A stretch of DNA of 64,000 nt, from assembly GCA_947502645.1 (NCBI GenBank), contig CANNAD010000001.1, positions 1,178,001-1,242,000 of the forward strand, written 5' to 3'. Both the position numbers and the translations under genes were made by a program. Source of the stretch: an uncultured Micrococcaceae bacterium. GTDB taxonomy: Bacteria > Actinomycetota > Actinomycetes > Actinomycetales > Micrococcaceae. The notes below the pieces were generated by a model. It saw nothing but the letters and a program-made list of their open reading frames with translations, was not told where the DNA came from and did not search any database. Shown piece by piece: positions 1 to 9,241 of this stretch (positions within the stretch are counted from its first letter, which is position 1; each line of letters opens with the position of its first letter).

Positions 1-1493
1 CCGGAACCACAGGGGAATGCACCGTTCTCTTCCCACTGCAGCCAAACCCACTTGCCTTCCAGCGAACCTTCTTCAAAAGCATCACAACCAAACTTGTTGG
101 CTGCCGGTGCCATCACCACTGTGCCGGTGAGCTCATCTTCAGTGGCGGCAGCATAGTCAAAGTTAACGCTGTACTGGCCTGAAGCGGAACCTGCGACGTC
201 GGACGGAGCGAGGATCTCGGCCCGGTCCAAAGTGACCTGGGAACCAACGGAGTTGGCAACGGTCAGTGCGGATGCCGCGCTGCCCGGTGTGCCGCCGACG
301 TCGTAGATGTCGCCGTCATTGCCTGATGCAACCACGGAAAGGACACCCTGTGCGGTCAGAGCGTTAACGATGTCTACCTCGGGGTCATCGGGCAGGCCGA
401 AGTTCGATCCGAGGGACATGTTGACAACCTGTGCGCGGTCGCTGAAATCGCCGTCTTTGTTGGGGTCCAGCACGTAATCGAGTGCCTGGCCAACAACGTT
501 GGAGGAGCCTTCACAACCGAAGACACGGATGGACACCAGCTTGGCATCCGGTGCTGAGCCGGGGCCGATCTTCATGGCGTTGACTTCCTCGGCCGTCAGG
601 GTCGAGTAATCGCCTTCGAAGGTGCTGCCGTCAGCATTGACGCCGTAGCCTGCAGCGGTTCCGGCCACGTGGCTACCATGGCTCTGGCAATCCAATGGGT
701 TCGGGTCTGGCTTCGGGATGGGCTGGTAAGACTCAGCAGAGGGGTCAGCGTTGTAGTCGTCGCCCACGAGGTCCCAACCGCCCGCGTACTTCTCGGCGTC
801 GAACAAGCTGGGATCCGGCGCTTCAGCTTCAGCGGCCTGAGCCTGCTCAAAGGCTTCAACCGTGCCGGGACCACCGAAGTCAGCATGCGTGTAATCCAGG
901 CCGGTGTCCAGAACGGCGATGGTGACATCCTCACCGGTCTCGTCCCGTTCAACCCATGACGAGAGGGCATTGGTATCAATAACCGCGCCCTTGTTGTCAT
1001 ACGTCTTGGGGATGATGCCGCTGATTTTCACAACGTCACTACGCTTGGCAATTTCACGGACAGCGTCAGCGTCACCCGTGATGGCAACACCAGGGATGGT
1101 GTTGGTGGTGGTGTAAATGTGGGTAGCGGAGGCAGCCTTGGTAACTTCCTTGGCCTTGGCCTCGATGTCCGCCCGAATGGACTTGACCTCGGCTACCTTG
1201 TCTACAGGTTCCTGGCCGCCCAACCGGACTTCGAGGGGCTGGGTCTGCTCGAAGGCGCCCTTGCCCTCGAACTGGATGAACACTGAAACAGGACCCTGCT
1301 TGGTGCGCAGGTCCTTGCTGAGCTTGAGATCCGGACGCTTCTGGTTCTGATTCTGGATGCCTGTGGCCGTAGCTTCGCCCTGGGACGAATTATCTACAGC
1401 CAAAGCAGGTGTCCACATACTGCCGGCGAGCGCAAGGCCTGTCAGCGATGCCAACACAGCCTTTCCTGCTCCCCGGTGTTGTGACTTGCTCAT
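1..1493 (-). CDS. S8 family serine peptidase (subtilisin-like), C-terminus truncated by window edge
   Basis: Minus-strand reading from ATG at 1493: signal-peptide-like MSKSQHRGAGKAVLASLTGLALAGS..., catalytic motifs VLDTGLDYTH and CQSHGSHVAGTAAG; no stop before position 1 (hence absent from the ORF track). Confidence 0.9.
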   Translation of the reverse strand, partial: MSKSQHRGAGKAVLASLTGLALAGSMWTPALAVDNSSQGEATATGIQNQNQKRPDLKLSKDLRTKQGPVSVFIQFEGKGAFEQTQPLEVRLGGQEPVDKVAEVKSIRADIEAKAKEVTKAASATHIYTTTNTIPGVAITGDADAVREIAKRSDVVKISGIIPKTYDNKGAVIDTNALSSWVERDETGEDVTIAVLDTGLDYTHADFGGPGTVEAFEQAQAAEAEAPDPSLFDAEKYAGGWDLVGDDYNADPSAESYQPIPKPDPNPLDCQSHGSHVAGTAAGYGVNADGSTFEGDYSTLTAEEVNAMKIGPGSAPDAKLVSIRVFGCEGSSNVVGQALDYVLDPNKDGDFSDRAQVVNMSLGSNFGLPDDPEVDIVNALTAQGVLSVVASGNDGDIYDVGGTPGSAASALTVANSVGSQVTLDRAEILAPSDVAGSASGQYSVNFDYAAATEDELTGTVVMAPAANKFGCDAFEEGSLEGKWVWLQWEENGAFPCGS

Positions 1494-1735
1494 ACTGCTC
1501 CTTCAAGAGAGTCAGTCATAGCCGACCGTCCAGTGCGCATTGTGTGCCCCCGGAACTGCTGCTGACGTGGCCATGACAGGTGTGAGTGATGGTGCTGAAC
1601 TACTGGGTGTCAACAGATGAGCGCCCCGACCCCAAACGATTGGTTTACTCACAGAACAGCTTTATGTGTCTGCCGTCACAAGTCAACAGGTGTCCACCAA
1701 TTTGAGACACTTAAAAATGTTGGGCTACCAAACCG

Positions 1736-2725
1736 CTAGGGGCGCACCGAAAGCCGGTCCTTTAACCGCCGGTAACGACGACGCAGGAGACTCACCAGGG
1801 AAGCGTCGCTGACCGCTTCTTCGAGCCGCTGCAGGCGTTCGCTCATCTGCCGATTCTGCTCCAGGGACTGCATCAGCAGTTCCTCCGCATAGTTCTTGCG
1901 CTGGTGCAGGTGGTCTGCGAGGCGGCACTCGTGTTTGGTCAGGTACAGGAGCGCGCCGAGACCGTTGTCCCGAACGTAGTCCTTGAGGTGACGCTCCCGC
2001 ACCAGCAGATCCAGCCGCTGATGCTCATGGTCCTTCGCGATCACGCTATTGCCGAGGTCGCCGGATTCAAGCCTGCGCTGGTGCCAGAACGCCAGCGGCT
2101 CCCCATCGATGAAGCCCATGGTGTGGGCGGAGAGCACGCGGAGCAAAAACTCCCAGTCACCTACTGCGGCGAGGTCCTCGTCGAAGTATCCGACGTCGTC
2201 GTGCAGGTTCCGGCGGTACAGTATGGAAATTGGAACAAACCGGTTGACCCGAAGAATGTCGAACAGCGTGACGGTGGTGATGCCGGGTTCGAAGACTTCC
2301 CGGTCCACTTCCTGGAGGTGGTGCCCGTAGACCCGCTCGAAGATGATCTCCGTGCGAACGGCAACGCCGGCGTCGTCACTATCTTTCAGGTGAGCAACGG
2401 TCCGGGCAAGGAATTCCGGGTGCCACGTGTCGTCGTCGTCGTGGATGGCAATGAAGTCCGATGCACTCGAGCGGATAGCACGATTTGCGGCCGCTTCCAT
2501 GCCGGCCGATTCCTCGTGATGCATCACCTGCACCCGGTCGCCCAATTCTGCCGAATGTTCCGCGACGATCTTGTCCACCGGGGCGGCCGAACCGCCGTCG
2601 TTGACAATGACCAGCGTCCAGTCCTGAAAGGACTGCGCGAGAACATCTTTGACGGCGCGAGCCAACAACAGCCCCCGATCCTTCGTTCTCATGACGATGG
2701 AGACGGAGGGGTGGGCCTTGTTCAA
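1736..2725 (-). CDS. Glycosyltransferase family 2 protein
   Basis: 329 aa ORF; PSVSIVMRTKDRGLLLARAVKDVLAQSFQDWTLVIVNDGG and AIHDDDDTWHPEFL (GT-A DXD-like). Confidence 0.88.
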   Translation of the reverse strand: MNKAHPSVSIVMRTKDRGLLLARAVKDVLAQSFQDWTLVIVNDGGSAAPVDKIVAEHSAELGDRVQVMHHEESAGMEAAANRAIRSSASDFIAIHDDDDTWHPEFLARTVAHLKDSDDAGVAVRTEIIFERVYGHHLQEVDREVFEPGITTVTLFDILRVNRFVPISILYRRNLHDDVGYFDEDLAAVGDWEFLLRVLSAHTMGFIDGEPLAFWHQRRLESGDLGNSVIAKDHEHQRLDLLVRERHLKDYVRDNGLGALLYLTKHECRLADHLHQRKNYAEELLMQSLEQNRQMSERLQRLEEAVSDASLVSLLRRRYRRLKDRLSVRP

Positions 2726-4173
2726 TGGGTGTCCTTTCGGTTCAGCATGCGCGTCCTTGCGGATGCCAGGGTGCGGATCAGGGCGAAACTGCGGGAGTTG
2801 AACCAGCCGTCGAGTTCGGCGCGCGTATCGTTGGCGCGCTTGTGCTCGGCGTCGAGGTGCGATTCGAGGTGCTCGTTGTCAGCTCTCAGGGACGTGAGCT
2901 CGGCGGATTGGGCGAGGAAGACCTCGGCCTCATCCGGTGCGAACCAGGTGCCGTTTGGCGTTAGTTCATGGACCATGGGTAGCTGGGGTGGATCCGGTGT
3001 TGCCCCCTGAAGTCCGCGCACGACGGCGTCCCACCACTTTTCGTGGTGGTCCCGGAGCGTTGAATGCGCATTGTTCAGGTGGTCGTGGATGTCTGCGCGA
3101 CGCTCCCACGCCTCAGAGATCGCCGCGGTGAAGGAGGGCCCGACGACGGCGGGAAGAGGGAGCGCGAAAGCGCCCAGCCCCCAGTTCTCCAGTGCTCCGC
3201 GCAACCGTGCCTCGCTGTAGTCCTCAACGGCCAGGGCTACGCAGGGCACCCGTGCGTCGGTCGCGAAGACGGCGGGGTGATAGCGCGAAGTGATCACCAT
3301 GGACGCCCCGGCTGTCAGCGCAGCGGTAGATTCAGCGTCCGCGATGGAGCGCAGTTCCACGTTCTTCGACTCCATCGCCTCGGCGATCCGCGTGTGCATG
3401 GCCTCATCGCCGTCGCCCGCTCCTTCGGTGGCCATGTGGGGCAGGAAAACGATGGGCAGGCCGGTCAGCTGAGCAGCGTGATCCAGAGCGGACGCGGTGT
3501 GTCTGACGAACGTGGTCTGCGGCATGGAGCCGGTACCTGACGCAAACGTCGCCGCGATGTACGGACCGTTGGGAGCTGCCTCCTTGTTCGTCGCCGTGCT
3601 CGCGTAGAAGGAAGCGTCATCCAGGCACGGAACCACGTTGTCCGTGTTCGACAGGTCCCGTCCCAGACGCAGCGTGGTGGCCTCACGCGCACCCAGAACG
3701 ACGGCGTTGGACACCAGTTCCGCAGCTATATCCCGGTCGCGACGGACCAGTGCGGGACCGAGTGTCTGCCCGCTGATCAGCACCGGAAGGCCCAGTCCGC
3801 GCGCCAGCGCTGCAACCGCAGCCCGCTCGTACAGCAACCAGCCGTAGATGGAATTCAGGTTGCCGCCACCTGCAATAAGGAGAGCGTCGCAGGTCCGCAG
3901 GGTGGCGGTGAGCTGCTGCGCTTCCGCCGGGCGGCCGTCGTCGTTCGTGACCGCGTCGAAGTACGATTCCCGTTCCCGTGGCGGCCAGGGGAAGGGCAGC
4001 GTGGATACCGCATCGCAGCCGAAACGGCGCGTTGAATCGTCGGGGTTACGGCTGAGGACAACGATGTCCGCCACACCACGCTGCCGCAGTTCCTGCACAG
4101 CAGCATGGGTCATGGCTTCGTCGCCAACATGATAAACAGGCTGCCCAATGTCACCGAGGAGCGCGATCTTCAT
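2722..4173 (-). CDS. Polysaccharide pyruvyl transferase family protein
   Basis: 483 aa; MKIALLGDIGQPVYHVGDEAMTHA..., LLIAGGGNLNSIYG, SRYHPAVFA; 4-bp overlap with downstream GT2. Confidence 0.85.
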   Translation of the reverse strand: MKIALLGDIGQPVYHVGDEAMTHAAVQELRQRGVADIVVLSRNPDDSTRRFGCDAVSTLPFPWPPRERESYFDAVTNDDGRPAEAQQLTATLRTCDALLIAGGGNLNSIYGWLLYERAAVAALARGLGLPVLISGQTLGPALVRRDRDIAAELVSNAVVLGAREATTLRLGRDLSNTDNVVPCLDDASFYASTATNKEAAPNGPYIAATFASGTGSMPQTTFVRHTASALDHAAQLTGLPIVFLPHMATEGAGDGDEAMHTRIAEAMESKNVELRSIADAESTAALTAGASMVITSRYHPAVFATDARVPCVALAVEDYSEARLRGALENWGLGAFALPLPAVVGPSFTAAISEAWERRADIHDHLNNAHSTLRDHHEKWWDAVVRGLQGATPDPPQLPMVHELTPNGTWFAPDEAEVFLAQSAELTSLRADNEHLESHLDAEHKRANDTRAELDGWFNSRSFALIRTLASARTRMLNRKDTH

Positions 4174-4205
4174 GAGACTCCTGTCAGACAGATCAGCACG
4201 CGCGG

Positions 4206-5051
4206 CTATCCGGCCTGCACGGGTGCGCCGCCAGTGGCTGCCCCGCCCTGCCAGAGTGCATCGAAAGGCGCGTTGGAAGAGACCCGGTGGCGGATGCCTT
4301 CTGTAACAAACTTCTTGGCGGTCTTGGCCGCTTCCAACGGCGTGGCGCCCTTGGCGAGCTCGGCGGCGACGGCTGCTGCCAGAGAGCAGCCCGCTCCGCT
4401 GACTGCTACTTCTCCGACCTTCGGTTCGCTGAGGACCTCGAGCGTCTCGCCGTCGTAATAGACGTCGACGGCGTCCGCACCTTCCAGACGCACCCCGCCC
4501 TTGGCGAGGACGACGGCGCCGCTCACCTCGTGGATCTTTCGTGCAGCTTCCTTGAGGTCGTCGACGGTGTTGATCGTCATGCCGGACAAGCTCTCAGCCT
4601 CGAAGTGGTTCGGCGTGACGAACGTTGCGAGCGGGAGGAGGTTCGCCTTGAGTGCCTCATCCGTGTCCAGAGCTGCGCCCGGCTCCTGTCCCTTGCAGAT
4701 CAGTACCGGGTCAAGGACAACGTTCTTCCATTCCTGGTTCTTCAGCGCTGTAGCAACGGTGTTGATGGTGGTGGGAGTGCCCATCATGCCAAGCTTCACC
4801 GTGTTGAGCTGGCCCGAGTAGCACGTCTGAACGGCTTCGAGCTGGTCCGAGATAACCTGGGCGTCCACCGGGACGAAGCGGTGATTCCAGTTGTCCTTGG
4901 GATCGAAGGACACGATGCAGGTCAGCGCGGTGATGCCGAAAACGCCGAGTTCCTGGAACGTCTTCAGATCCGCCTGGGCGCCAGCTCCGCCCGTTGCTTC
5001 CGAACCGGCGATCGTCAGGGTGATGGCAGGGGAGGGTGTGTTCTGGGACAT
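4206..5051 (-). CDS. Hydroxymethylpyrimidine/phosphomethylpyrimidine kinase family (ThiD/PdxK-like ribokinase fold)
   Basis: 281 aa; TIAGSEATGGAGAQADLKTFQELGVFG, DPVLICKG, VSGAGCSLAAAVA. Confidence 0.85.
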   Translation of the reverse strand: MSQNTPSPAITLTIAGSEATGGAGAQADLKTFQELGVFGITALTCIVSFDPKDNWNHRFVPVDAQVISDQLEAVQTCYSGQLNTVKLGMMGTPTTINTVATALKNQEWKNVVLDPVLICKGQEPGAALDTDEALKANLLPLATFVTPNHFEAESLSGMTINTVDDLKEAARKIHEVSGAVVLAKGGVRLEGADAVDVYYDGETLEVLSEPKVGEVAVSGAGCSLAAAVAAELAKGATPLEAAKTAKKFVTEGIRHRVSSNAPFDALWQGGAATGGAPVQAG

Positions 5052-5063
5052 AGTTCTATCTTG

Positions 5064-6089
5064 CTACGTCTTGGGGGGAGATGGCGAGTCCGCGGACGAA
5101 CCGTTATTGCGCGCGGAGGCCGCGATAGCCGCCTGCCACAAGTGCATCGAGGCGTAGGAACGCCACGGCGCCCACATGGTTGCATGCTCCGCCAGGAGCC
5201 TATGATGTGCGGCTTTCGAGCCCTCGGCATCGAGGATGCCAACAGCTTTCGCTCCGGCGACCAGTGCGACGTCGCCGGTCAGCCACGCGTCGGGATCGCC
5301 CAGTACGCGCATCGCGATGTACGCGGCGGTCCAGACGCCGATCCGCGGGACCGCCACCAGCTCGGATCGCAGGAGTTCCGTATCACTATCAGCGTGGACG
5401 TCCAACTCACCGTCAGCCAAGGCCCGAGCAGTATTGACGACGGCGCGGATGGACTGCCGGGGGAGCCGCAGCGGCCTCTCCGGATCGAGGGTTTCGCCGT
5501 CCTCGGGAACCGGGACTGCGCCAGCAATCTGCTCAGGGTTGGGGAACAAGCGATCCAGACCAGCTATGTCTGATTGGTACGGAGAGCCCGCGGCCGTGGT
5601 CATTCGAGTGAGATGGGTTCGGGCAGCAGCCACGGAAATCTGCTGCCCAACAATCGCGCGGATCACCATTTCGTGCGGATCCACCGCCCCGGGAACCCTG
5701 ATCCCGGGAGTCTGCTCAACAAGTGGAGCGAGCGTGGGGTCGGCAGAAAGTGCGGCATCGGTGACGGAAGGATCGGCGTCGAGATCAAACAGGCGGCGAA
5801 CGCGCGCAACAGCCGGTTCGACGTCGGCCATGGACGTGAGCTCCAACCGCACGTTTAGCCCCCAACCGCCGTCGGGCGCTTGGGTAGCCACGGCATCAAA
5901 GGCGCCGGGCCCCTGCGGAAACCGCAGGGTGCGGGCGTAACGCAAGCGGCCGACGTCGTTCATTTCAGCCACCTCAACACCCGGAAGGGCGCGAACAGCG
6001 AGGAAGTGGAAAACCCCGGGTGCGTCGAAAGGCTGCCGCAGGGGAAGGTCAAACTGCAGGGATGCGGTTCGGGCGGCCGCACTAGTCAA
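5064..6089 (-). CDS. DNA-3-methyladenine glycosylase 2 family (AlkA-like); no Ada domain; start codon uncertain
   Basis: ORF 5064..6191; AlkA-like N-domain SLQFDLPLRQPFDAPGVFHFLAVRALPGVE and HhH-type GVWTAAYIAMRVLGDPDAWLTGDVAL. Listed ATG at 6191 lies inside a VOC relic; a TTG near 6089 is a plausible start. Confidence 0.8.
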   Translation of the reverse strand: MTSAAARTASLQFDLPLRQPFDAPGVFHFLAVRALPGVEVAEMNDVGRLRYARTLRFPQGPGAFDAVATQAPDGGWGLNVRLELTSMADVEPAVARVRRLFDLDADPSVTDAALSADPTLAPLVEQTPGIRVPGAVDPHEMVIRAIVGQQISVAAARTHLTRMTTAAGSPYQSDIAGLDRLFPNPEQIAGAVPVPEDGETLDPERPLRLPRQSIRAVVNTARALADGELDVHADSDTELLRSELVAVPRIGVWTAAYIAMRVLGDPDAWLTGDVALVAGAKAVGILDAEGSKAAHHRLLAEHATMWAPWRSYASMHLWQAAIAASARNNGSSADSPSPPKT

Positions 6090-6216
6090 GGCAGAACTCG
6101 TTGCCCTCCGGGTCTTGCATCGTGATGAATCCGGCCTCCGTCCCCTCGTCGGCCGAGAACGCGGCCAGCCGTGCCGGGTCGGCGCAATCAAAGGTGATTT
6201 GAACTTCTCGCGTCAT
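6082..6216 (-). pseudogene. Internally deleted VOC/glyoxalase-like remnant (44 aa)
   Basis: Minus ORF MTREVQITFDCADPARLAAFSADEGTEAGFITMQDPEGNEFCLD*: VOC N-terminal and C-terminal motifs joined directly, middle missing. Confidence 0.7.
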
Positions 6217-6256
6217 AGGACAACTCTACGTTCCTGTACATGACGCGGGTAGACCA

Positions 6257-6296
6257 AGGTTGTTGAACAATCCTTGCGTAGATTGTTCAACAACCT
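6257..6296. promoter_or_regulatory. Perfect inverted repeat with two FCD-GntR-type operator cores (TTGTTGAACAA / TTGTTCAACAA)
   Basis: AGGTTGTTGAACAATC-CTTGCGTA-GATTGTTCAACAACCT, 16-bp perfect arms, 8-nt spacer; each core fits TNGTNNNACNA. Confidence 0.75.
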
Positions 6297-6319
6297 GTAG
6301 TCTTCGAATCAACATAACC

Positions 6320-6335
6320 TGTGACTGGCGTCACT
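6320..6335. promoter_or_regulatory. Candidate CRP/FNR-family site
   Basis: TGTGACTGGCGTCACT vs TGTGA-N6-TCACA (one mismatch). Confidence 0.4.
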
Positions 6336-6352
6336 CAACGTTTGGAATCAAC

Positions 6353-7570
6353 ATGTCAGACACCGCTACCAAGCCAGCATTGAGCCCCTCGGGACGGCGG
6401 ACTGCCCTGCTGGGCGCCATGTTCCTCATGGCGACCAGCGCGATCGGCCCCGGCTTCATCACGCAGACCACCGTCTTTACCGTTCAACTCGGTGCCGCGT
6501 TTGCGTTCGCCATTCTCATCTCGATCCTCGTTGACATCGCAGTCCAGCTCAACGTCTGGCGGGTTATCGGCGTTTCCGGGATGCGCGCGCAGGAGCTCGG
6601 AAACAAGGTGCTCCCCGGGCTGGGCTGGTTCCTGGCGGTTCTCGTATTCCTCGGCGGAGTGGTCTTCAACATCGGGAACATCGCCGGAACGGGTCTTGGC
6701 GCCAACGCGATGATGGGGATCGACCCGAAAATCGGCGGCGCCATCTCCGCCGTGATCGCCATCCTGATCTTCCTCTCCAAACGTGCTGGAATGGCGCTCG
6801 ACCGCATCGTGGTCATGCTCGGAGCGGTCATGATTCTGCTCATGATCTACGTGGCAATCGTCGCGGCGCCTCCGGTGGGCGAAGCGCTGAAGAACACGAT
6901 CCTCCCCGAGGAAATCGACTTCCTGATCATCACCACCCTCATCGGCGGCACCGTCGGCGGCTACATCACCTACGCCGGCGCGCACCGCATGCTCGACTCC
7001 GGCGCAACCGGTGTGGATAACGTCAAGGCAATCACCCAAAGCTCCGTCCTCGGCATCATCGTCACCGGCATCATGCGGGTGCTGCTGTTCCTGGCGATCT
7101 TCGGCGTCGTCGCTGGCGGTGTAACTCTCGCGGGAAGCAATATGGCAGCTGACGCCTTCGGCCACGCCGCCGGCGAAATCGGAATGCGGCTGTTCGGGGT
7201 TGTCCTCTGGTGCGCCGCCCTCACCTCCGTCATCGGCGCCGCCTACACGTCCGTGTCATTCGTGACCCGCTCATCCACATCAGAACGACGCCGGAACCTC
7301 ATCACCGTGGGCTTCATCGCCTTCTGCGCCGCCGCGTTCCTGCTCCTCGGCCAGGCACCGCAAACCCTGCTGATCTTTGCGGGTGCATTCAACGGTCTGA
7401 TCCTGCCCATCGGATTCGCCGTCGTTCTCTGGGTTGGCTGGCGGCGTCGTGATCTGCTGCAGGGGTACAAGTACCCTGTGTGGCTCCTTATTATTGGCGT
7501 GCTGACGTGGCTCCTCACCATTTATCTTGGCTGGAATTCACTGGCTGGTATGGGAAAGCTGTGGGCCTGA
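6353..7570 (+). CDS. NRAMP-like divalent metal/cation transporter family protein
   Basis: [43 protein letters not shown]..., multiple TM segments; start after intergenic operator. Confidence 0.75.
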   Translation: MSDTATKPALSPSGRRTALLGAMFLMATSAIGPGFITQTTVFTVQLGAAFAFAILISILVDIAVQLNVWRVIGVSGMRAQELGNKVLPGLGWFLAVLVFLGGVVFNIGNIAGTGLGANAMMGIDPKIGGAISAVIAILIFLSKRAGMALDRIVVMLGAVMILLMIYVAIVAAPPVGEALKNTILPEEIDFLIITTLIGGTVGGYITYAGAHRMLDSGATGVDNVKAITQSSVLGIIVTGIMRVLLFLAIFGVVAGGVTLAGSNMAADAFGHAAGEIGMRLFGVVLWCAALTSVIGAAYTSVSFVTRSSTSERRRNLITVGFIAFCAAAFLLLGQAPQTLLIFAGAFNGLILPIGFAVVLWVGWRRRDLLQGYKYPVWLLIIGVLTWLLTIYLGWNSLAGMGKLWA

Positions 7571-8373
7571 TGAGCACCCCGGCACCACTGACCGAGAACG
7601 CCCTGCTGACCCCGACCGAGGCGCGGCAAGCGTTCCGCAACGGCCTCGTCTCGCCGACTTCGGGCTTCTCCCGCGGCTATGCCCAGGCGAACCTCATCAT
7701 CGTTCCGCGGGCGCAGGCTTTCGACGTGCTGCTCTTTGCCCAGCGCAACCCGAAAGCGTGCCCCATCCTGGGCGTGCTCGACGCCGGTGAGACCACCGGA
7801 CCGCTGCTCACCGGAGGCGATATCCGGACCGACGTGCCCAAATACGTCGTGTACCGTGACGGGCAGCCCATAGACGAACCGACCGACGTCACCGCCTACT
7901 GGCGCGATGACCTCGTGACGTTCATGATCGGCTGCAGCTTCACCTTTGAGTCCGCACTGCTCGACGGCGGCGTCCCGATTGCGCACATCGACCAGGGCGT
8001 GAACGTGCCCATGTACAAAACCAACATCCCCTGCGAAAGTGCTGGCACCATGTCGGGGCCGCTCGTGGTGTCGATGCGCCCTCTCCCGGCGTCGCAGGTG
8101 TCCGACGCCGTCCGCATCACCTCGCGCTACCCCGCCGTGCACGGTGCTCCCGTTCACATCGGAAACCCGGAAGAGTTGGGCATCGAGTCTCTTGGGCGCC
8201 CAGACTTCGGCGATCCAGTGACCGTTCCCGAAGGGCATCTGCCGGTGTTCTGGGCTTGCGGCGTCACACCGCAGGCCGCGGTCATGCAGTCCAGGCCGTC
8301 CTTCGCGATTGGCCACGCACCCGGGCACATGCTCATCACCGACGCCCGGGACAGCGACTACCTGATTCCGTAG
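7570..8373 (+). CDS. Putative hydro-lyase, DUF1445 family
   Basis: ATG overlaps upstream TGA (TGATG); [56 protein letters not shown]. Confidence 0.85.
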   Translation: MSTPAPLTENALLTPTEARQAFRNGLVSPTSGFSRGYAQANLIIVPRAQAFDVLLFAQRNPKACPILGVLDAGETTGPLLTGGDIRTDVPKYVVYRDGQPIDEPTDVTAYWRDDLVTFMIGCSFTFESALLDGGVPIAHIDQGVNVPMYKTNIPCESAGTMSGPLVVSMRPLPASQVSDAVRITSRYPAVHGAPVHIGNPEELGIESLGRPDFGDPVTVPEGHLPVFWACGVTPQAAVMQSRPSFAIGHAPGHMLITDARDSDYLIP

Positions 8374-8398
8374 CGCCGTTTCTGCTTCTCCATCTCTC

Positions 8399-8470
8399 CG
8401 CAAAATTGCCGCTTGCACGCAGAATTGCGCGTTGCAACGCACGATTCTGCAGCTTAGCGGCAATTTTGCG
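8399..8470. repeat. 72-bp nested palindrome between convergent genes (possible bidirectional terminator/REP-like)
   Basis: CGCAAAATTGCCGCT ... AGCGGCAATTTTGCG perfect 15-bp arms; inner GCAGAAT/ATTCTGC and GTTGCAAC. Confidence 0.75.
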
Positions 8471-8539
8471 AGCTCGACGAGGCAAGGCAGGAGCGGAGTC
8501 TCGGGCTCAAGAGCTGATTGGCTGTTCTGTACTCGTCTC

Positions 8540-9217
8540 TCAGTCGCCGAGGTGCTCGAGCAGCTCTGCCTCAGCGGCGTCGAGGTAGCTGCGCAGTCCC
8601 TCTGCCGCCTCGGCACGCTGCCCGGCACGCAACCGCTCCACGAGGTCCACGTTCCGGTGCACGTAGTGGCTGTGGAAGTCCGGTGCTGAGGACATCGTGT
8701 GAAACACGAGCCGCATCTGCGCGAGCACCCGGGTCATCAAGACCTCCAGCGACTCGCTTCCGCTCATGGCAATCACGGCGCGGTGCAGAGCCTGGTTCGC
8801 GCTGGCCATACGGGGCACGGAACCTGCTTCCCGCGCTGCCGTTGCTTCTGCGATGATCGCATCCATGGCATCGAGATCCGACGACGACACCTCGCCCCAC
8901 ATAACCGCGGCCGGCTCGATCATGCGCCGCACCCGGTAAATTTCCTGCACATCGTCCCGCGTCGGTGCGGCAACAAAAACGCCGCGATTCGCAATCCGCG
9001 TGACAATCCCTTCGCCTACAAGACTGCTGAACGCCTCCCGCAGGGTGTTCCGAGAAACCCCCAGTGACGCGGACAGCGACTGCTCGGAAAGCTTGGACCC
9101 CGGCGTCAGCTGCCCATCGGCAATCCGGCTTCGCAGCACGGAAGCGACCCACGCGCCGGTATGCGCATGCTCAGCAGTGGGCGCGGGAAACTCTCCCGGC
9201 AGCGCGTTCATCAGCAT
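8540..9217 (-). CDS. GntR family transcriptional regulator (FCD-type)
   Basis: 225 aa; wHTH KLSEQSLSASLGVSRNTLREAFSSLVGEGIVTRIANRGVFVAAP and C-terminal helical FCD-like domain. Confidence 0.88.
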   Translation of the reverse strand: MLMNALPGEFPAPTAEHAHTGAWVASVLRSRIADGQLTPGSKLSEQSLSASLGVSRNTLREAFSSLVGEGIVTRIANRGVFVAAPTRDDVQEIYRVRRMIEPAAVMWGEVSSSDLDAMDAIIAEATAAREAGSVPRMASANQALHRAVIAMSGSESLEVLMTRVLAQMRLVFHTMSSAPDFHSHYVHRNVDLVERLRAGQRAEAAEGLRSYLDAAEAELLEHLGD

Positions 9218-9241
9218 CCCCCTAATCTACCGGCAGACTCC

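Noticed and set aside
1904-3010. 368-aa plus-strand ORF, and similar long antisense ORFs (4287..5573, 6356..7165 -, 7522..8628 -, 18191..19441 -, 39315..40787 +, 45055..45855 -)
   Set aside because: They are shadows of well-recognised genes on the opposite strand in high-GC DNA and show no domain-like sequence
6071-6084. GCGGCCGCACTAGT as a possible cloning scar
   Set aside because: Only two restriction-site-like strings, no vector sequence around them; NotI sites are common at this GC content. Mentioned only as context for the VOC/alkA seam
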